From Burhinus oedicnemus (Eukaryota; Chordata; Aves; Charadriiformes; Burhinidae), in the NCBI GenBank assembly GCA_008921705.1, contig VFFE01007510.1, positions 668,468-732,467 of the forward strand: a DNA stretch of 64,000 nucleotides, given 5' to 3'. Both the position numbers and the translations under genes were made by a program. Of this stretch, positions 10,962 through 23,400 are shown piece by piece (the stretch's first letter is position 1; every line of letters starts with the position of its first letter). Below the pieces are notes generated by a model. That model ran no database searches and was not told where the DNA came from. It saw only the letters and a program-made list of their open reading frames with translations.

Positions 10962-11381
10962 CTGCGGAGGGAAGAGCGCAGCCGTCACCCACCGACCCGC
11001 CCGCACCTACCGGCCGCCGAGCAACCCGCCCGGCCCCGGCCCCGGCCCCGGCCCCGGCCCAAGAGACGCCGCCGGCGGCGGGGGAACCTGCCGGCCGGCA
11101 GGGAGAGCTGGTCCCCCCCGAAGGCGACCCCCGGCCCGGTGCGGGGGGCAGCAGCGCCCGGGATTTAGCGACCTTAAAAAAAACCCAAACCTATATTTTT
11201 TTCAGCGGTAAAATAGAAGGGTCCCTCCCCGGCTGCCCTGGACGGTCAGACCCGCTCTCCGCGACCCGACGGCCCGGGCGCCTTCCCTGCAGGTCCGGGT
11301 GGGTAGAAGGGGAGGGGGGGACCGGGGCGCCCTCCTCATCCGCGGGGAAGTTGCCGCTGCGGCGGAGGGAAAGTTACTCAC
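10962..11381 (-). other. VIP: VIP intron 1
   Basis: 420-nt GC-rich intron between the non-coding exon 1 (donor CTCC|GTGAGT) and exon 2 (acceptor CCGCAG). It contains a short GGGGCC tandem repeat on the transcribed sense strand. Confidence 0.8.
11032..11060 (-). repeat. (GGGGCC)n tract, possible G-quadruplex
   Basis: The plus strand shows four consecutive GGCCCC units and one partial unit. On the minus strand, which is the VIP pre-mRNA sense, this gives five runs of three or four G separated by CC. That satisfies the usual pattern for a four-tract G-quadruplex. Confidence 0.85.
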
Positions 11382-11560
11382 GGAGCCGCGAGTCCGTCGG
11401 CGGGGCTGGCTGGGCGGGCGCGGAGCGGAGCGGAGCGGAGGGCTGCGCTGCTGGGGACCTGCGCCCTGTCCCGCTGCGCGGCTGCCGGGGCGGCGGCGGC
11501 GGAGGATGAGGAGGAGGATGAGTTGGAAGAAGAGGAGAGCTCCGTCCCGCCGCACGCTCT
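11382..11560 (-). other. VIP: VIP exon 1, 5' UTR
   Basis: The predicted start of transcription is about 11560 (CA in CTCAGAGC), 30 nt downstream of the TATA box. The exon ends at 11382 before GTGAGT. No ATG occurs in the sense strand of this segment, so translation starts in exon 2. It is pyrimidine-rich near the 5' end, with a CCGCT pentamer repeat. The exact start base is inferred. Confidence 0.7.
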
Positions 11561-11583
11561 GAGCTGCCCGCCGCGCCGCCGCG

Positions 11584-11590
11584 TTTTATA
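11584..11590 (-). promoter_or_regulatory. VIP: VIP TATA box
   Basis: TATAAAA in the VIP sense (CGCTATAAAACGC), about 30 nt before the inferred start site and 1.2 genomic kb... within a CpG-rich core promoter about 0.6 kb upstream of the ATG. Confidence 0.8.
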
Positions 11591-11637
11591 GCGTTTACAC
11601 GTTTCTGCTTCCGAAGAAGCAATCACGTTACTGGGGA

Positions 11638-11645
11638 GACGTCAC
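11638..11645 (-). promoter_or_regulatory. VIP: VIP cAMP response element
   Basis: GTGACGTC followed by T in the VIP sense, matching seven of eight bases of the TGACGTCA consensus. It sits about 80 nt upstream of the inferred start, close to where the functional CRE lies in mammalian VIP. A second partial site, TAACGTGA, follows at about 11623-11630. By analogy it should bind CREB and confer cAMP-induced transcription. Confidence 0.75.
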
Positions 11646-11728
11646 CCTTCCCAAGGGGACGGTCGCTTTGTTCAGGACAGTCAGAGACTTATATTTAATT
11701 CATGAGCAGCCGCGCACCCTACCTCTCC

Positions 11729-11748
11729 NNNNNNNNNNNNNNNNNNNN
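11729..11748. other. assembly gap (20 N)
   Basis: Twenty Ns in the GC-rich VIP promoter, about 170 nt upstream of the inferred start. The true gap length is unknown; 20 is probably a placeholder. Confidence 0.98.
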
Positions 11749-13089
11749 GTTTTGCGGGGAACAGGGCCCCGTCGGCAGCGTGATTCCGCCTCGCAAAGCA
11801 GGAGAGCGGGCGGCTGGCGGGGGCCGCGGGGGTACACCGTACCGCGACCCCCCGCCCGCCCCCGGGGAAGCCGGGAGGGAAGGTGACTGCCCCCCCGGGG
11901 CCCTTCGCTCCTGCCCCCAATGCTTCCTCGCTGAGCCGCTTCCCCGGACGCGGGTTTGCCCCTTTCCCTATCCCTTCGCCAGTGTTTTCAGGCTGAGCCG
12001 GTCCCTCTCTGTCCCCCGCACGTACCCGTCCCTGCCGGGGCTCCCCGCCCGGGGCGCGCCGTCGGAGGGGCCGCCGATCGCACAAGCCTCAGCGCCTGAG
12101 CGCGCAGGGGCTGCGCTGCAGGGAGCTGGTCTTAAAAACAAAATCTTTTTCCGGGCTTTAGCGTGGTTTTAGCAGGCGGCGGGGTGTTTACCAGCCTTTG
12201 CTTTTTTTCGTTTAAACTGTGTGTTTTCGTGGGAAACGGATCAGCCCCTACGCGCAAGCACCGTAGGTGTCCCGCTGATCCCAGCCTCGGCACCCGCTGC
12301 GCTGGCGCGCAGGGAGCGCGGCTGCAGCGCGCGTTAAACCCCCGTGCGTGGGAACCGCGGGGGTCAGCTCTTCCCGCGAACGTGTCTCAAGCCCAGACCT
12401 CTGGGCTGGAGTCACTGCCGCAGCAAGGGAGGGTCACGTACTTTCAAGCCTTCGATTTTCGCCTTCGAGTTCTCCCTGCCTCAAAGAGCTCTGTGGGCAG
12501 CAGGGAAAGAAACACGGGGAAAGTGGGCGTGGGACGCGCGGGCGGGCCCGCAGGACCGGGCTGTTCCTGCAAGCACCTCTTCAGTGTCGCACGGTGTCTT
12601 TTCGGTGCCCGCCCTGAAATACCTGCCAAAGAATCGCGGCAAGATTTTCAGCTGAAAAGGTCATTATCCTCTTTTTTTTCTTCCCCCCCCCCTTAATCTT
12701 TTGTGCTTCTCGTCCTGCTACTCAGTAAGTAACGATTGTACCAAATCCATACAGACGATTTCACCATTTCTTCTTACTTCTAGTAAGTTTCTCCTCTGTT
12801 TCATGTTTCACTAAAGGTTAGGCAGGCTCGATGCCCAAGATTCTGCGATGCTTAATCACATTTTCTAATTCAGTTACATAAAAATTAAGTGAATTAGATT
12901 AAAAATGCCTGGAAATTTGTTTCTCGGATGACAGCTGTGACTAAAACCAGAGTTCCTGCAGTAGTCTAATTTCAGGAAATTTTCCCCTTGTTACTCCATA
13001 ACTAGAGGTCGAAGAAGCAATTCTGCTCTGGAATGGCGAGATGAGCATCGATAGCACCGTTTTGCCCTCACCCCTCAGAAATATCCCAG

Positions 13090-13560
13090 CTAGGGCGTCC
13101 AGGCGCTGTGCTGGATGCACGACCTGGGCAAGTTCAATGGACTTCGCCCGAGCGCTTGACAGAAAAGAGAGGAGGAGAAACCCATCTCCTGGGTGGCGTA
13201 AGGACGCGTGGCTGGGGCGCTGCGAAGGCTGCGGATGCCCAGCCTCCTGGCCTGCAGGGGCGAGCGGCGTGGGGGAGAAGGCGGCTCTCGGGCCGGAGGG
13301 CGCGGGCACCCCGCGGCCAGAGCCCCGCCGGGCTCGGGGGGCCCGGAGCGCCGCGGCTGCCCGCACACCCGCACCCCCGCACCTCGCACCCGCTCCCGCC
13401 GAGGGCTCCGCTGCGGGAAAAGCCCAAAAGCAGCCGGCAGCAGGAACCGGAGGAGAAAGGAAAAGTTTCCTTTCGGCAGCCTGGAGAGGAGAGGGGGGGT
13501 GCTCGCAGGACTCCTGCGGGCTGCGGTCCCTGGGAGGGAAGAGGGGAGCCGCTGACTAAA
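13090..13560. promoter_or_regulatory. second GC/CpG-rich peak 5' of VIP
   Basis: A separate CpG-rich block 1.5-2 kb upstream of the VIP start, divided from the main island by about 400 nt of AT-rich sequence (12.7-13.08 kb). Long overlapping frames occur on both strands without codon-like structure, so I do not call a protein. It could be a distal promoter or enhancer, or the first exon of a non-coding transcript. Confidence 0.5.
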
Positions 13561-13699
13561 TCCAAGGGATATGTGAAAAACAAGTCTGTTGTCAGTTGCT
13601 ATGTATGTGCTATATGGGTGGCGGCATGCTGTGAGGAAATGTATATAGACTGCACTGCCAAAGGAATTTGAGAATCACTGGTAAATCAGTACTTTTTTT

Positions 13700-13742
13700 A
13701 CCATACCATACCATACCATACCATACCATACCATACCATACC
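13700..13742. repeat. (ATACC)n microsatellite
   Basis: About eight and a half uninterrupted copies of the pentamer CCATA, followed by a stray 'taccatacct' a few bases on. The array is perfect, so it is likely length-polymorphic. Confidence 0.97.
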
Positions 13743-13944
13743 CACTTATTTACCATACCTGGTAAATCTGGTTTGCTGTAACATTGTTCCCCTTTTCACA
13801 GGTAGTACACTAGATTGGACAAGGGAGTAACATGCTGTAGGGCTGGCTAAATTGGCCTCAGAACCTCTTTAGGGTTGGCAGTATTCCTGAAAAATCTTTA
13901 TTGCCCCTTTAATGATCCAAGCAATCTTTAGTGCATCTATTCTT

Positions 13945-14010
13945 ACAATATCATCTATTTTCCCTATTCTATGGACAAGAAACTGAGTCATAGGGAGACC
14001 AAGGGCATTC
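13945..14010. repeat. LINE2/MIR-like ancient fragment
   Basis: 'tattctatggacaagaaactgagtcatagggagaccaaggg' (shown in words: an ATTCTATGGACAAGAAACTG box, then a GAGTCATAGGGAGACCAAGG box) resembles the conserved 'gatgaggaaactgaggcacagagag..aag' 3' part shared by LINE2 and MIR elements. It is strongly diverged; identification is by eye. Confidence 0.4.
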
Positions 14011-14164
14011 CCCTTCTTTACCCAGGAAATCTCCAGTGGAGCTTTGAATTGACGCCAGATGTCCCAAGCACTTTTCAATTTCACTAACAATTGTCTGCAT
14101 TTCCCTTCAACACCCTGTTGCACCCACCATCTCCTCCTCTTGAATCAAGATAAACTGAAGAAGA

Positions 14165-14465
14165 GGTGCTACCTCTCCCTTTCTCCTCTTGCAGTAGGAC
14201 AAAGGGTAATGGCTTTAAACTAAAAGAGGGAAGATTCAGACTAGACACAAGGAAGAAATCTTTTACGATGAGGGTGGTGAAACACTGGCCCAGGTTGCCC
14301 AGAGAGGTGGTGGATGCCCCGTCCCTGGAAACATTCAAGGTCAGGTTGGACGGGGCTCTGAGCAACCTGATGTAGTTGGAGATGTCTCTGCTTGTTGCAG
14401 GAGGGTTGGACTAGATGACCTTTAAAGATCTCTTCCAACCCAAACTATTCCATGATTCCATGATT
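14165..14465 (+). mobile_element. CR1 LINE 3' end, about 300 bp
   Basis: Plus-strand CR1 with the end of the reverse-transcriptase ORF and the 3' UTR. The coding remnant includes NGFKLKEGRFRLDTRKKSF, then VVKHWPRLPREVVDAPSLET and FKVRLDGALSNLM. It continues through 'gttggactagatgacc' and 'atctcttccaaccc' to the terminal CCATGATTCCATGATT octamer-like repeat. This is the usual heavily 5'-truncated copy; the upstream edge is approximate. Confidence 0.92.
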
Positions 14466-17400
14466 TCTCAAGAGGATTTTCATTGAAGGAGGTTGTTTTG
14501 GGGTGAATGAGAAGGGTTTGGTGTGGCAATCCAAATTCTAGTCTTTTTCATTTTTTTTATTTTTCCTGAAGCTTACATACAACATTTCCAGGTATTTTGA
14601 TAAAAGCAAGTCATTAAAATGAAAATAAATCTTTTTAAATAGATGGAGAAAACCCCCTTTTCCGTGGGAGTCCTAAGTGAGTCCTTTAAGATCTAGGCTG
14701 ATGGAGACTTTTTGGATCGTAACTCCTGCTGTCGTCTACTGACAGAACCTCTACCCTTTCAGGAAAGAGTCACTTGGAAAAAAATAGTGCTTGGAGCTTC
14801 TCTGGGATAATAATTAGACACAGGCAACTCTTGGGAAGTCAAGTATTTTGCAGTGGCTGTTGTGGGAATCCTGACGCATAGCAGCTTCACGTTTACTGAA
14901 CATTTTATCTTTGGTCTATATGTTATCAAATATATTTTGATACTTTTCACTCTTACTTTATTTTCTTTAATGTTCCAGTTAAAAAAAAATCTCATAATCA
15001 TAAAATATTTGGAAATAATGAAAAACTGATTAGACAAGATTGAGCAAAGAGCAGAAGCTTGTCTGAAAGCTTATCTCACCATACAAACTTGTGTGATGTA
15101 TATATAAACCAAGCATTACCTAAAATAGCTACATCATCTGGGGAAAAGAGATTTGGGAGTTTTTAGGTTTGTTAGTTAGATTTGATTACTATTTTTAGCA
15201 TGTAAAACTGCGCTGAAATTGATAGGCTAAAAAAACTCTTAAAGCCAAATCCTTAGATGAGAGAAATCTGCTTAGTTCCATGGAGGACCTGCTTATCATT
15301 TACCAGATTTATCATGTAATTGTATGTTAAAAAGAGAAATTACATCAATAATAGAAATATAATTTTATTTTTTTAAAAAAAGAAAAATAATAAAAGGCAG
15401 TTGTTTTAGGGCTTGCATATTAGAAAAGGAAACTTCTACTGACTCATGAGCTCTGCCTCACGGAATCATTGGGTCTGTAGAATCTCCCTTGTGCATTACA
15501 GCTCATTTTCCTGTAGATGAGTTCAGAAACTCTGCCTTTGATCCCATAGCCATATCACATTGATCCAGGAGTTTTTAGAGCTTATAGAGCAGATTGATGG
15601 AGCACTACCATTCAGCATTGAGCAAAACAGCTTTTCCAACTTCCACAAAAGAGATAACAGAAGTAATATCAAGAAACTGTAGATGAAGAGTAAAAAATAC
15701 AAATAAAAAGTGATAATCTAACCTGCCTTTCCCTAATCCTTTAATGGCATGATTAGCATAATCTCCAATTCATGCTCTCAGCACCCTGTTGCCTTGCTTG
15801 GTCCCACTGTCCCATAAACATTCATATTCCTCGATACCACCTGGTTGGAAAAAATGGATGGGGGGGTCACTTGCGGAAACTTGTCCCAGCTTCACTCTCT
15901 TTGCATGTATCTCCGAATGCTTCTCAGGACAAACAAGGAGAAAACCATCACTTCATTCTTTTAGGTAAGTTGTATTTCAAAAGCACAGTCCCCGTTCTAT
16001 CATACCTTTAGCCTGAGTCAGTTCTGCAGACTCAGAAATGTGACGGTAAACAGAATAAAACACAGACAGATATTCTGCAATTGAAAACTCGTGACTTGCC
16101 TCCTGCAGCAGAAACGTTCAGCAGAAGAGTGCTTGTCTCCTTGGTTCCCAGGCTGTGAGGGGGTCACGCAGGTGGAACAGGGGAGCCTTCATTTCCTCTC
16201 CCTGTTTTCAGGTCACAAGTGTGGATCTTCAGAACAGAGTCATTAACTAGAGTAAACTCCTGCAACGAGTAAAGTATATTAACAAATATACCTACTATGT
16301 ACAACACTTGTACAAGTACCTCCTGTTCCAGGTGGTACGTTTGCCTCTGTGGGTTACCAGTTTTCAGAATCAGTTTTCAAAATCACTGGAACGTTTGGAT
16401 TATGCCCATGACTTCCAATCACTCTCCCACCTCTTGCATTAGTATGTGGTGACATGTCATTAACACAGACATGCTTGATTAAAACTTCCTAGTGGCTACC
16501 ATCATGAGCAAAAGGCATACAGGAGAGCTACTAACTCCAGTGGTACTCCTAAGGGTCTTTTCCCCTTGTCTACCACTCCGTCAAGGAAAACTCCTATGGC
16601 TTGTAGTTTAGTTCTGTTTTCATAACCCCTTCTCCCTCACCCCAAAGTGCAATCTCAGTTTCTCTCAAAAACTCCAAAGCAGTTTGGGATGAATATTTTG
16701 GTCTCCAAGTGTTTATGCTCTTTGGTATGTGCTTGAACTACTGCTTCATGTCCACCTGGTTCATGGTATGCAGCTGCCCTAGAAGTGTTGGTCCAAATTC
16801 CTTCTCATTCTTTAGTGTGGGCGTGATGTTTTTGCCATGCCCTTCTCAATATCAGACACATTTATTCTGCAGTCATTCCTCAGGAAGATCTGTGACTATG
16901 CAAGCTTTAACAGAAGCTACAGTATTTCTGGTTTTCTTTCAAAGCAATCTTCTTTAATACTTCACCTAACTTTTTAAAATCATTTCATTCACCTTAAAAC
17001 CCAGAAAATCAGACCGTAATACAAAGCTTGTAAGGAGGCAGAGTAGTTTCTGGTTTGGTCATGTTGGGTATTCTTTGTTTCTAACAAGCTATCTGAAATA
17101 TGTCCTATTCCTACCAGCACCATTAAAATCTTCCACCTTCAGCAAAGGATCAGATGATACTTTCATCACCAGAAATGTGTTCCTCCTCCTGCTGCTGCCC
17201 CAGCCCATTCCTCTCCTCTGCAAATCTAAAATAACCTCTGTGTATGTCAAGAATGTATGTCTTTAAGATGCCACAGCATTTAGACACAGCTTCCCATCCA
17301 TTTTCAGCCAACTCTGCTCCACAGTTTTGAGGTTTTCTGCATAAATCAACTTGACTTTACAAAACTGGATTTTCTATGGTGAACCTTTGAAAAATCACTT

Positions 17401-20400
17401 TATTCTTCATGATATTGTCTGACATATGTAAGTTTCTCTAAGCTAATATCTAATTATCTAAACAGATATTAAGAACACTCTTTCAAACCCATGTCCTTAA
17501 ATGCTTTTGGGCCTGTCACCTGTACTATATAATACCTTATGGACATCCTTTTGCCTCTACCTGTACAAAAGGAATACGAAATGGAAATAACCTCCAGAAT
17601 CCCTTCAGATTACCTGTTAAAAGTAAAACCCATACAACAGCACCACAGTGGAGCTCAAAAGTTAGAAGGAAAGCCTGAGAGCAAACATGCCTGGGGCACC
17701 TTATCTTACTCTGATTCATTGTTGGCAGTCACCTCATGGAGTCTGGCTGCAAGTTCATCAGAAGCTCGGGGAATCCAAGAAACTAGTGATGCTAGTGGCT
17801 AGGAGCACACCTCCAGATGCAGCTACGCTGTTGAAAGTCCCTTTGCTTTCCTATCTACTTCCCACACTGACTACAAAAAAACTCATGAAGTATCAGAGAA
17901 TTTAGCTCATTTATAACTTTGTAACTGTGTGATTGGAATCTTTCATGAGGTCTATACCATAACATCTGTGCTGAAAGGACTGGGATGCTTCTCCAGTTTT
18001 GCATGGATCCTTTTCCCTGTGTACAGTACAAGATCCTGGTTCGAGACTGTGCACGTGGCCACAGTCTTTTTGTGTCCCTCAGTGAACATTGCTACTATTG
18101 CACTGTCTGGAAGCTTGTGAGAGCAGACGTATCATCTCAGGATATAGAAAAACCCACGTCAGTTGAGCTGGAAGGGACATCTTAAGATGCTAATTATGCT
18201 GGGATAACTTTATTCCTTGAACTGACCTAATCATCACAAGTTCTTTATTTACCAGGCTGAAAAAAGCAACCATCTAAAAGCTATGGCAGAAACAAGCTAA
18301 AAATGCTTCTGTCTCAAGCAATTACCACTATTGTCTTCATGGAAAAAGAGCTGAGAGAGGTTTTCTAAAACTGTCCATGTGTATAAAGGGCATAGTGTAA
18401 CGTGCTGTCTCTTAGCACTACTCTAATGTATGCTATTATGGCTCTGAAAATTTGTATTCACATCTAGTTTTCATGAAGAAGCCATATAGAAGAAAGTATC
18501 AACCTGTTAGTTTACCATCACTAATAAATGATATATTTTGGACTTATCTGTTTTCAATATTAGAACTTTTGTAGTGTTCATGGACAAGAGAGATACAGTT
18601 CCAACCTAGTTTATTATTCAGTTCAACTCCACAGGTCATCGAAACAAATAATAAGCTCTTACATCTTGTTTAATTAGCTTCTTGGCCAATACATCAATGG
18701 CTCATTATCCTTTTCATCCTACATAAAGTGTTAAGAACATTCCAGCGAACGTAGCACCACAGTCAATATATTCCACTTTATTAAGTACACATAAATAGAT
18801 CCAATACTATTAGGATTCTAAGGGATTTCAAGAGACAAAGATCGTCACAAAGATAAAAGAGATTAAAATGCACAGCAACACCTTTGATAGCTACCATATG
18901 TGCTGTCATCATGTATGTGTAAAATTATATTCTGCAATTTATTTGTCGGGGTTTTTTATCTGACAGATGAATGAAAGTGCTTCCTGCAGAAACAAACAAA
19001 ATATTCAGCACTGGTGCTACAACAGCTAATGTAGTATTTTCATTTCTATTGAATGTTAATATTAAAATATTGCTAGCTGTTGAACCTAAGCAATGAACCT
19101 TAGTATCTTGAAGTTTGATAAACTTCATACCCAGACTACAACAAAGCATGGATTTATAAATCTAGATGCCAATCTTGCCGCTGGTGACTCTTGGTCAATC
19201 ATGCAGTTACATCAGTAGCTGCACAGTAGAAGTAACTGTATAACTCTCTTCCAGCATGTAACTAGAGGATTTTTTAAATTTTTTTTTTAAATTTCAAGGT
19301 AGTAGAGGATTATTTTGTACAAGCTTCAAGTACAATTCCATCTCTTCAAGTAACAGGTAATTTTTTGTCTTACCTGACACATTTTCTGGTTTAATAGAAA
19401 AATATTCCATAGATATGGAATCACACAATGTCACAACAGAAAATTATGTCACACAACAGTGGGTGTGGAAAAGTCAACAAGGTTCAGCTGTCACAGGTAT
19501 TCTTCCTTGCTCTTATTTCAAGAGATGCCCTCTGGTTGCTTCTAGTGGCATCAGCTCAGGTGGGAGAATTTCCACATCGAGTTTTCCAGAATGGTTAGAA
19601 GTTCATATCAAAAGGGGAAGTCTTCACCTAATGACATTACTCACTGAGTGTTATCATTTTGAACACTGGGTTCAAAGGCCTTCAGAGTGAAGGGGTAACA
19701 GAACAGTTGACTCAAGGAGGTTTACGCTTCTCTCAGATCTTGGAACAAGTATATTGAATAGCATAGCTGCACTTTTTGAGAGAGTGGGTAACATAAACTG
19801 AAGCTGAATCCATAGCTCTGTTTTGGCCTCCGTTCCCTTACGCACAATGCGCCATCCGGAGTTTTATGGCTGAGAAAGCTCAGCCTGAGCCCAACTTGTG
19901 GTCCAGGTGTCTGTGATTGAGCAAGGTCAAGGATCAGCCTCTCTGAAGCAGCAACAAGGGCTGCATCTCCCAACTTCAGTGACAACTGTCTGGCTAGGAG
20001 CTGAAGAGCTTATTAATGTTCAGTGTAGTCATATTTCAGTTCTAGTTACCTACTGTGTACACTACCCAGTAAATAACTGTGTGTACTCATAAGGTTGCAC
20101 ACAATTCTGCTTGCAGAGTTTGTGCACACAGTAAAAGATACCCAAATAAAAGTGTCCTAATAATGAAAAGGTTACAAGGCCACTCAGCAATGCATGTCAT
20201 GTGCAGATTTAACAATCTGAAAATAAGCCTTAAGCAGGAGTCACTAAAACAATTCCAGACTCTTTTTTGCCCTGTCCTCCAGACAGCTTCAGATGAAGCT
20301 GAACCCAAAGAAAGATCTCTCAGGATCTATCAGAGTATAACGCATTTTGTCAATTCCTCATGCTGTCTAGAGGCAGTAGAGATTAGAGACAATCTTTTTA

Positions 20401-23400
20401 TAAGTCTGTAAGAGATTGTCCTGCTGGGGACAGTTTGTCTTCAGACAGTCTTGATTACAAGCAGGATCGCTGCAATGTTGGCTTCAATAGCTAGAGAACC
20501 CATGGCTATTTGATGCTAGAACTATCTTTACTCGGCTTTGCTTTCCAAACCCACCTCTGAAACATCCCCCTCCAATGGTGCCCAGAAGTGATCTTTAGCA
20601 GAGTGAGACTCTAGAAAAACTTCTCTTTAGTCTTTCTTGCTGTCATTCTATTTCATTGGCATATCATCCAGAGAGATGAGATGATGTGATATTCTGCAAA
20701 AAACACATCTGTGGAACAACAGAAGTGCCAAGACTTAAATAAAGCTGTGATTCAGGACTTCTTAAGCTTGCTCTCACATCAAATAACAGAAAGGAATGGC
20801 CGAGCACTGATTCACCATGACCTCTGTTGTTAGCCCCTCATGTGTCTGCGTAAGGACGTAAGGATCACCCTTACATCCTCACAGAACATTTTACATGCTC
20901 AAAGAGTGACTATGCAGGTGAGATGAAAAGAGTAGTCATCTGTCTTCACACACAAGAAACTTTCAACAAACAGAAATCACTTGGCAGATACAAATTATGC
21001 TCTTAAATTAGGCACTAGAATGATGTGGCTTATGGAATTATATTCTGATTCAGCAGAGTTATTAAATATATGAGTAATTTCACTGCAGTCAATAATAGAG
21101 CAATATAGATTAAATAATCAGTGGTCAGTCAGAGCATTCAGAGGGTTAAGTGGGAACAATCTGTTTTGCCAGACTGGGCTTGTGTAGCAAGGCCCTCAGT
21201 TGTGTGTCTAGCATACCCCATTTGCAAATCTACCCCTACAGAACAGCAATATATAATACAGTATATTTCTTACTTTCTTTTGATTCACTGTTCTGTTGTA
21301 CTGAAAAATGAACAGTTAGCACTGAAAGTTTTTTGTCACTAATGACTCAGATTTTGGGTACAATGTCAAGCCCGACAAGATTGTCTGAAACATTCTCGGT
21401 CTGTTTTTAAATCTTTGTAATGCCCAACATTGGAAGCAGCTTTTAGATCATCTAGCCATTCAATGTCTTACAGGTGTCTTGAAAGAAGCAGGAGCACCTA
21501 TTTATACCTTCTGTGATCCTAGTAAATGCATTTAAATGTATGTGGTGATATCTAGCCTTCAGTACTCATAAAATGTCCGGGAGAAGGCATGCAGATGCAT
21601 GTGCCTTCTTATGGATTAGGGTGACCGAATCAGGGGAAACCCTTTCAGACATCTTTCAGGAACACTATCAGGACATTAAACACAGTTACACTTCACATAC
21701 TTTGCGCAGTCATGGTAAATCTGCCATTCTCTAACTTGTTTGGATTAGTTGAAGCCTGTCTTAACCTTTCTCAGTCCCTGTTTCTCTCCTCAATATTTTT
21801 GGTTTTACTGGGGATATCTCTAGCTGAGAGCACGTTCCCTAGGTTGGTAGAAGAGATGAAAACCTGCAGATGCTTAAATTTAGTGTCTCAAAGAGAGTTT
21901 GATTTTTTAAGCTAATACATTTCAAACATGGTTAAATGATGTGGGAACATATTTAATGTTCAATATCCTTTTTAGAAGTGATTCGATGCCTAGAAGCATT
22001 TAGACACTTTGAAAGATTTTTAGTATATATACAAGATTTTATTTAGTGTATATACAAGCACCCAAAAATATGTTTTTTGAGTGTGCAGAAATTTTTACAG
22101 AAGTCAGTTTTATGTCACCCAAAATGTTCAAAAATATCTGCATCATGAATTAGTGCATTGTAGAGTTATAAGAATTTTGCAAGGCAATTCAAAGTTTTAC
22201 TAAATGACTGACAAAAAGGTGTCTGTATCTTTTCATGACATTTGCCCAAGGGACTACAGGAAAAAAAAATCAGTGCTTTGATGCTGGCAAACTAGTGCTG
22301 GAGAGCTTATCACACGCAACCCAATCAATACCTCAAAGTGATTCTCTGGATAACAAAGTCATCTGCTCTGTTACTTGGCAGAACAACAAAAGAATGGGTT
22401 AGAGTGAAGACCTGTGTATTTTTATCATCGTACTTATCCACAGAGAAAGATATGAAACTTACTATGGAACTAAATAGAGAAGCACTAAATGAGAAAAAAA
22501 AAAAATCTGCAATACCTCTAGAAAAGGTTTAGAGAGAATGCTTCCCTCCTACAAAAATAACTTTAAAAGATCACCAGGATATGCAGCACAGAAACAGAGC
22601 AGGGGTCTCCTCCTTGGCTCTCCAGTGTGCTTCAACTCAAGCCCTCGACTGGTCAGTCTAGAGGCTGAAGATTCATCCTGTTTCAGTGCACAGCTAATCA
22701 TGTCCAAAGAATACATGACCAAATAAATGCAAATTACTGCCAGCTGTGATTTGTGCTTGTGTCAAGCTAGAACAAGAGAGCAGCATCACCTTTCCTGTGT
22801 AGTCATCAATGTGCTGCCATAAAATAAAGGGAATCGATATGGATGCAGGTCCACCCTGAACTAGATACGAATAATTTTGTATTCCAGTGCCTTTCCATAC
22901 TCTCCCTAGTCATAGGCACATCAGACAGTTATGTCCTAAATCAGCAAATCCAATTTCCTGCTATCTCAGTCCCATCACTCTACGTAATCCCTTTCATGAT
23001 TAAGCTACTCTTGTTTAAAAGGACTCCTTGCTCTAAAATAGTGCAACTGTTCTTTCACAGCCCTTAGCACACAATCACTTGATTCTGCTGCTAAATAGAT
23101 GAAAACATGTCTCTGATGCAGAATGTCACCGGGAAAGCAGACAGGAAACATGTTTACTGAAATAGCTCCGTGATCCAGTCCATGCCCATCAGACACTGCC
23201 ACCCTCATGCAGTAACGTCGTCAGAAATCTAATGGGAGCCAAAAGCTTCCATAAAAGTTAAAAGGAGAAACAAGACATGCAAACCAGACTTCTGTTTGGG
23301 GACAAAAGCACAGAAGAATGCACAGCCCCCACCTGGCACAGCGAGGCCAGAGATCGTCAGTGGAGTCACCGGTGCTGCTGCTGCAGTGCGAGGCAGAAAA

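Larger units (their letters stand above)
10460..12650. promoter_or_regulatory. CpG island over VIP promoter and exons 1-2
   Basis: CpG-dense DNA, strongly set off from AT-rich flanks at about 10.38 and 12.70 kb. It covers VIP exon 2, intron 1, exon 1 and the core promoter, and runs about 1 kb upstream. Many long open frames on both strands here are a by-product of GC content. Confidence 0.8.

Noticed and set aside
10477..11211. Long open frames on both strands (up to 191 codons) around VIP exon 2
   Set aside because: They are Pro/Arg/Ala/Gly-rich frames produced by GC content; only the 37 codons of VIP exon 2 are real here.
12163..12696. 177-codon plus-strand frame
   Set aside because: GC-driven, low-complexity composition, no domain, no splice or promoter support.
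13041..13671. Overlapping 140-187 codon frames on both strands
   Set aside because: Coding-like length on both strands at once is typical of CpG islands; no recognisable protein.
16625..16650. A donor-like sequence in the right phase for MYCT1 exon 1 (ALWG|GTGAGG)
   Set aside because: It lies downstream of exon 2 on the minus strand and has no upstream ATG resembling the MYCT1 start.
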